From positions 1-23,369 of IMG/VR virus record IMGVR_UViG_3300028384_000522: a stretch of 23,369 nucleotides of DNA. One strand, written 5' to 3'. Below, one piece after another: positions 19,461-23,369 of this stretch. Source of the stretch: a virus. The number at the start of each line of letters is the position of its first letter. The stretch's first letter is position 1. The translations under genes were made by a program, and so were the position numbers. The notes under the pieces were generated by a model. That model saw only the letters and a list, made by a program, of their open reading frames with translations, was not told where the DNA came from and did not search any database.

Positions 19461-22400
19461 ATGGCAATTGTCTTTAGTAATAATGCAAGGACAACACTTG
19501 CCAGTAATATAAGCAACAGTGCTACAACAATCACAGTTGCAGATGGATCAGTTTTCCCATCACTTACTGGCGGTGATATTTTTTATTGCACCATAGATGA
19601 TGGAACAAATAATGAGATAATAGAGGTTACAGCTATAAGCAGTAACACGCTTACAGTTGTAAGAGCTCAAGACAATACCACAGCCAGGTCATTCGTATCA
19701 GGCGACTTAATAGAGCTTAGATTAGTTGCTAGGGTTCTAGAAACATTTCCACAAGTAGAAACAGGAGAGCTCACAGCAGACGAGTTTATCGGAGATCTTC
19801 GTGGTGCAGTTATATTTAAAGCCAAGGCAGGTGAAGCTGTTTCCAAGGGCGATGCTGTTTATGTATCAGGTATATCTGGTAATACTCCAGTAATCGCTTT
19901 AGCAGACGCAGATTTTGCAAGTAAAATGCCAGCCTTCGGTTTGGTGTTAACAGCAGCCTCAACCAATGGGTCTACTGAAGTTGTAACCTTTGGTACTATT
20001 TCAGGGGTTGATACTTCTGCGTTTAGTGTTGGTGATACTTTATATATTTCTACAACCGCAGGTGCATTAACTGACTCTAAGCCAACAGGCGAAGGATCTT
20101 TAATACAGAACATAGGTAAAGTCCAAAGATCTCATGCATCATCAGGATCTATTAAGGTGGGCGGTGCGGGGAGAACAAATGATGTTCCAAACCTTAATGA
20201 CGGCAACATCTTTATAGGTAACGCATCTAACCAAGCAACAACAGCATCCTTAAATACTAAGATAGAAGACTATTTAGATGCCAACGGCACAACCTTCCCA
20301 GACAGCGTAAAGGCTCAATTTGGTTCAAGTAATGATTTACAAATCTACCATGATGGTAGTCATAGCTATATACAAGATAGTGGCTCAGGTAATTTAAGAA
20401 TTTTAGTTGGTGATATGCAAATTAGAAATTATGGCACTAACGAAAATATAATTACATCAACAGCAAATGCAGAAGTTGCTCTTTATTATAATGCTTCAGA
20501 AAAACTAGCCACAAGCTCAACGGGGATAAACGTGGCAGGAACGGTAACAAGTGATGGTTTGACTGTTGATGGTACTTCTATTTTAGATAGCGAAACAAAC
20601 TTTGTAGCAAATTCTACAGCAAGTAATAAATCTTTAGTTCTTGCTTCTACAGGGGCAACTGGTGGAACTGGTCAATATGGTGCTTCACTAGCTTTTAGTA
20701 GGATTAATACTGATAGTCCAAGAGCAGCTATTGCAGCAGTAAATACAGATAGTAATTACGAAAGAATGGGATTATCTTTTTGGACACACCCAACTAACAC
20801 AGTTGGTAATATGGTTAAAAGGATGCAAATTGACCATGACGGAGACATATCTTTCTATGAAGATACAGGAACTACAGCTAAGTTCTTTTGGGATGCTAGT
20901 GCTGAGAGTTTAGGTATTGGAACGACTAGTCCAGCTACAACTTTAACTGTAGAAGGTTCTGGAGCAAATGGTATTGAATTAAATCGCAATGGTGCAGATG
21001 CTTCACAAAGTGCAAGATTGTTTTTTGATAGTTCCACAAGCGGTTATGCATTAATGAATGTTGCAGGTTCTTTAACCTTCAACTCAGGCTCAACTGCAGG
21101 TGCTTCAAGCGGAACAGAACGCATGAGAATCACATCATCAGGCGAGTTATTACTAAACAAAACTTCAGCATCAGTAGGTACAGATGGCGTACAGTTAAGA
21201 CCATCTAGCTATTCAGGATTCTCAGCTACTTCTAATACAGCATTATTTGTAAACAGAAATACAGATGATGGTGATGTTGTTGAGATTGGTAAAAATGGTG
21301 TGAAAGTTGGAAGTATTGGTACTGTTAGTTCAGGCGATTTATATATTGCAGACGGGCGGAATGCGGGTATTAAATTAGATGGCGGTAATAATCAAGTTCT
21401 GCCTGTAACTTCTACTGGCTCACCATTAGATGCTACTCTTGATTTAGGTAACTCAGGTGTTAGATTCAAAGACCTCTACCTTTCAGGAACAGTAACAGCC
21501 ACAGGTGGTAACTCTACTAACTGGAATACTGCTTATGGATGGGGTAATCATGCAAGTGCTGGATATCTTGCTTCCTCTTCATACACAGCAGCCGATGTAC
21601 TTACTAAGATTAAGACAGTTGACGGCTCTGGTTCAGGACTAGATGCTGACTTGCTAGATGGCTATCATAAAGAAAGATATCATAGGTCTGCATTATCAAC
21701 TTTTACTTCTGGGGATTGGAACAACCTAACAACACACGGAACTGTAAAAATTCAACATAGTAATTTTAACAGTGATACAAACCCACCACCCGCTTCATAT
21801 GCTTATGGCATAGCAGAAACTCTAGAGGCTGAAGTTGGGGGAGAAAACAGAACACTTCAAATTTATTATCCGCACAGCAACGGTGACAGAGCTCATTACA
21901 TTAGAATGTTTAATAGCTCTAGCTGGACAGATTGGAGAACTGTTCCTCATACTGTAAGTGGTGCACAAACTGTCTGGCATTCTAACAACGATGGTAGTGG
22001 TTCAGGTTTGGATGCTGACTTACTTGACGGTCAACATGGTTCTTATTACCTAAATTATAATAACTTTACCAACACTCCTACAATACCAACAAACAATAAC
22101 CAGCTCACAAATGGAGCTGGATATATAACATCGTTTGACATAACAACACAAACAGATCCAAAGTATCTGAGAAGCGATACTTCTGATGAAATAACTGGAA
22201 CACTTACAGTAGATTCTGGTACATCAATGGGTATTAGAATTGAACATGATTCTTTTGGACAAGCATTAGAGTTACATAGAGAAGATACCTCTAATTCAGC
22301 TTCAATTAAATTTTCAAACAATTCTGGAACCTCTGGAATTTTATTTGCAATACATTCCGAAACAGACCCTTTTTGGAGGCAGGGGACAGGCACAGTAAAC

Positions 22401-22538
22401 CATAGAATATGGCATGCAGGTAATGATGGTACAGGAAGTGGCTTACATGCCGATTTACTTGACGGTCAACATGGATCTCACTACTTAGATTACAATAATT
22501 TTACTAACACTCCTACAATCCCATCCCGTTACAAATAG
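19461..22538 (+). CDS. large tail fibre protein, interrupted at its 3' end by an apparent frameshift (1025 aa)
   Basis: An N-terminal attachment domain (MAIVFSNNARTTLASNISNS, VADGSVFPSLTGGDIFYCTI) lies at about 1-95, then a beta domain with GDAVYVSGISGNTPVIALAD. A long repetitive stem of fibre-type strand motifs follows (LQIYHDGSHSYIQDSGSGNL, TGINVAGTVTSDGLTVDGTS, TTSPATTLTVEGSG). Near the C-terminus GSGLDADLLDG occurs twice and once as GSGLHADLLDG, the last two followed by YNNFTNTPTIP. The last copy ends abruptly as PSRYK-stop, while fibre-like sequence continues past it in the +1 frame. The protein probably serves in host recognition; trimerisation is inferred from fibre families. Confidence 0.88.
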   Translation: MAIVFSNNARTTLASNISNSATTITVADGSVFPSLTGGDIFYCTIDDGTNNEIIEVTAISSNTLTVVRAQDNTTARSFVSGDLIELRLVARVLETFPQVETGELTADEFIGDLRGAVIFKAKAGEAVSKGDAVYVSGISGNTPVIALADADFASKMPAFGLVLTAASTNGSTEVVTFGTISGVDTSAFSVGDTLYISTTAGALTDSKPTGEGSLIQNIGKVQRSHASSGSIKVGGAGRTNDVPNLNDGNIFIGNASNQATTASLNTKIEDYLDANGTTFPDSVKAQFGSSNDLQIYHDGSHSYIQDSGSGNLRILVGDMQIRNYGTNENIITSTANAEVALYYNASEKLATSSTGINVAGTVTSDGLTVDGTSILDSETNFVANSTASNKSLVLASTGATGGTGQYGASLAFSRINTDSPRAAIAAVNTDSNYERMGLSFWTHPTNTVGNMVKRMQIDHDGDISFYEDTGTTAKFFWDASAESLGIGTTSPATTLTVEGSGANGIELNRNGADASQSARLFFDSSTSGYALMNVAGSLTFNSGSTAGASSGTERMRITSSGELLLNKTSASVGTDGVQLRPSSYSGFSATSNTALFVNRNTDDGDVVEIGKNGVKVGSIGTVSSGDLYIADGRNAGIKLDGGNNQVLPVTSTGSPLDATLDLGNSGVRFKDLYLSGTVTATGGNSTNWNTAYGWGNHASAGYLASSSYTAADVLTKIKTVDGSGSGLDADLLDGYHKERYHRSALSTFTSGDWNNLTTHGTVKIQHSNFNSDTNPPPASYAYGIAETLEAEVGGENRTLQIYYPHSNGDRAHYIRMFNSSSWTDWRTVPHTVSGAQTVWHSNNDGSGSGLDADLLDGQHGSYYLNYNNFTNTPTIPTNNNQLTNGAGYITSFDITTQTDPKYLRSDTSDEITGTLTVDSGTSMGIRIEHDSFGQALELHREDTSNSASIKFSNNSGTSGILFAIHSETDPFWRQGTGTVNHRIWHAGNDGTGSGLHADLLDGQHGSHYLDYNNFTNTPTIPSRYK

Positions 22539-23199
22539 TATTGCTACTAAAATGCCACTTGCTGGTGGAACCTTTACAGGTGGAACAACATATAATGTTA
22601 GTGGAGACGCAATAACAATCTCCAGTGGAGCTCCACAGATAAGATTTAATGACACTACATCAGGTGCAGATGATTTCTGGATTCATGTTAATTCGGATAG
22701 ATTTTATGTTCTCGCAGATAGAGCAGATGATGGCTCATGGGAAACACCTCACCCATTAGTACTTCATGCTGGAAGTACTAATATAGGTTATATTTTTGGT
22801 CAGAGAGCATTTACAGAAGCTTATCACCCAAATGCAGATGCATGGACAACAGCAAGAACAATCACTTTAGGTGGAGACCTTTCAGGTAGTGTAAGTATAA
22901 ATGGTAGCTCAAACGTTACTCTTACAGCTACAGTTGCAGACGATAGTCATAACCACGTAATATCAAATGTCGATGGACTACAAACTGCTTTAGATGCAAA
23001 AACAGAGATAAATGCAAGCGGATATAATGGAACTTATAATATCCCAATATATACAGGGGGATCACTTTACACAAATCCTAATGCAGGAGGCGTTACAATA
23101 ACAGGATCTACAGGACAAATCACTACTCCTAGTCATGGCAACTCTAGTCAATGGAATACAGCATACGGCTGGGGTAATCATGCAAGTGCTGGATATCTT
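21540..23199 (+). repeat. dispersed fibre module repeats
   Basis: The 30-nt stretch at 21540-21569 is repeated identically at 23170-23199 (start TGGGGTAATCATGCAAGTGC), encoding WGNHASAGYL. A 98-bp unit at 21990-22087 is repeated with moderate divergence at 22425-22522, encoding DLLDGQHG then YNNFTNTPTIP. A third, shorter copy of the GSGLDADLLDG unit is at 21621-21668. These modules can exchange by recombination and may explain fibre diversification. Confidence 0.8.
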
Positions 23200-23369
23200 A
23201 CTTCAGTTCCTAATCATTCTGCTACTTTAATTACTTCAGGAAACTTAGCAAACGCAAGAATGTCAAGTGAATACTTGGCAACCCAATTAGGAAATACCAC
23301 AAATCCGCTAACAAATTTAAACACTACAGCCCTTTGGTCAAAACCTTCTGGTTACCAAACAATGGTAAG
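22552..23369 (+). CDS. tail fibre continuation in the +1 frame (partial, runs off the window)
   Basis: The frame is open to the window end with no stop. From ATG 22552 it reads MPLAGGTFTGGTTYNVSGDA, then DDFWIHVNSDRFYVLADRAD, ITLGGDLSGSVSINGSSNVT, and the WNTAYGWGNHASAGYL module shared with the upstream fibre ORF. Immediately upstream in the same frame comes GTT ACA AAT AGT ATT GCT ACT AAA, which reads VTNSIATK and joins naturally to the preceding NTPTIP. So this is most likely the same fibre gene, displaced by one extra base in the CCC run at 22525-22527. A separate protein starting at ATG 22552 is the alternative, but no ribosome binding site is visible. Confidence 0.75.
   Translation, partial: MPLAGGTFTGGTTYNVSGDAITISSGAPQIRFNDTTSGADDFWIHVNSDRFYVLADRADDGSWETPHPLVLHAGSTNIGYIFGQRAFTEAYHPNADAWTTARTITLGGDLSGSVSINGSSNVTLTATVADDSHNHVISNVDGLQTALDAKTEINASGYNGTYNIPIYTGGSLYTNPNAGGVTITGSTGQITTPSHGNSSQWNTAYGWGNHASAGYLTSVPNHSATLITSGNLANARMSSEYLATQLGNTTNPLTNLNTTALWSKPSGYQTMV

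Overview
The window is part of a tailed double-stranded DNA phage genome, or of a very similar prophage or assembled viral contig. It is AT-rich and densely packed, with almost no host-type genes. The packaging and head genes (TerS, TerL, a 667-aa portal, an acidic scaffold, a coat protein, adaptor proteins, fibres) and the small basic proteins resemble short-tailed phages from marine viral collections. That comparison rests on family recognition; no search was run. I see no integrase, tRNA, CRISPR array or insertion sequence. The host cannot be read from this window.

Layout. (1) Bases 1-757, minus strand: recombination pair, an ERF-type annealing protein followed by the N-terminus of a YqaJ-type exonuclease cut by the window edge. 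(2) Bases 758-855: divergent promoter region. (3) Bases 856-5454, plus strand: replication and early operon with an HTH initiator carrying tandem repeats that look like an internal origin, DnaB-type helicase, Ref-like HNH nuclease, a DUF3310 protein, a run of five very small, very basic proteins, and small unknowns. (4) Bases 5446-8182, minus strand: an operon of mostly tiny proteins with a clear promoter (8223-8250) and a rho-independent terminator (5683-5710). It includes a 48-aa protein that is only an NrdR-type zinc ribbon, and a 35-aa membrane microprotein. (5) Bases 8346-9484, plus strand: lysis-type genes and an HNH endonuclease. (6) Bases 9487-23369, plus strand: packaging, head, neck and tail-fibre genes. 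The last fibre ORF is interrupted by an apparent frameshift and runs off the window.

The most notable finding is a pair of type I hammerhead ribozymes on the minus strand (7459-7512 and 7916-7982), immediately before and after a 127-aa gene. Both have the full catalytic core and the same stem I. Stems II and III differ in sequence but keep perfect pairing. Self-cleavage would release a 457-nt RNA carrying one complete ORF with its own ribosome binding site. Its two ends could pair through the shared stem I, an arrangement like that of circularising retrozyme or satellite RNAs. Cleavage would also give the two downstream genes near-identical 5'-OH leaders.
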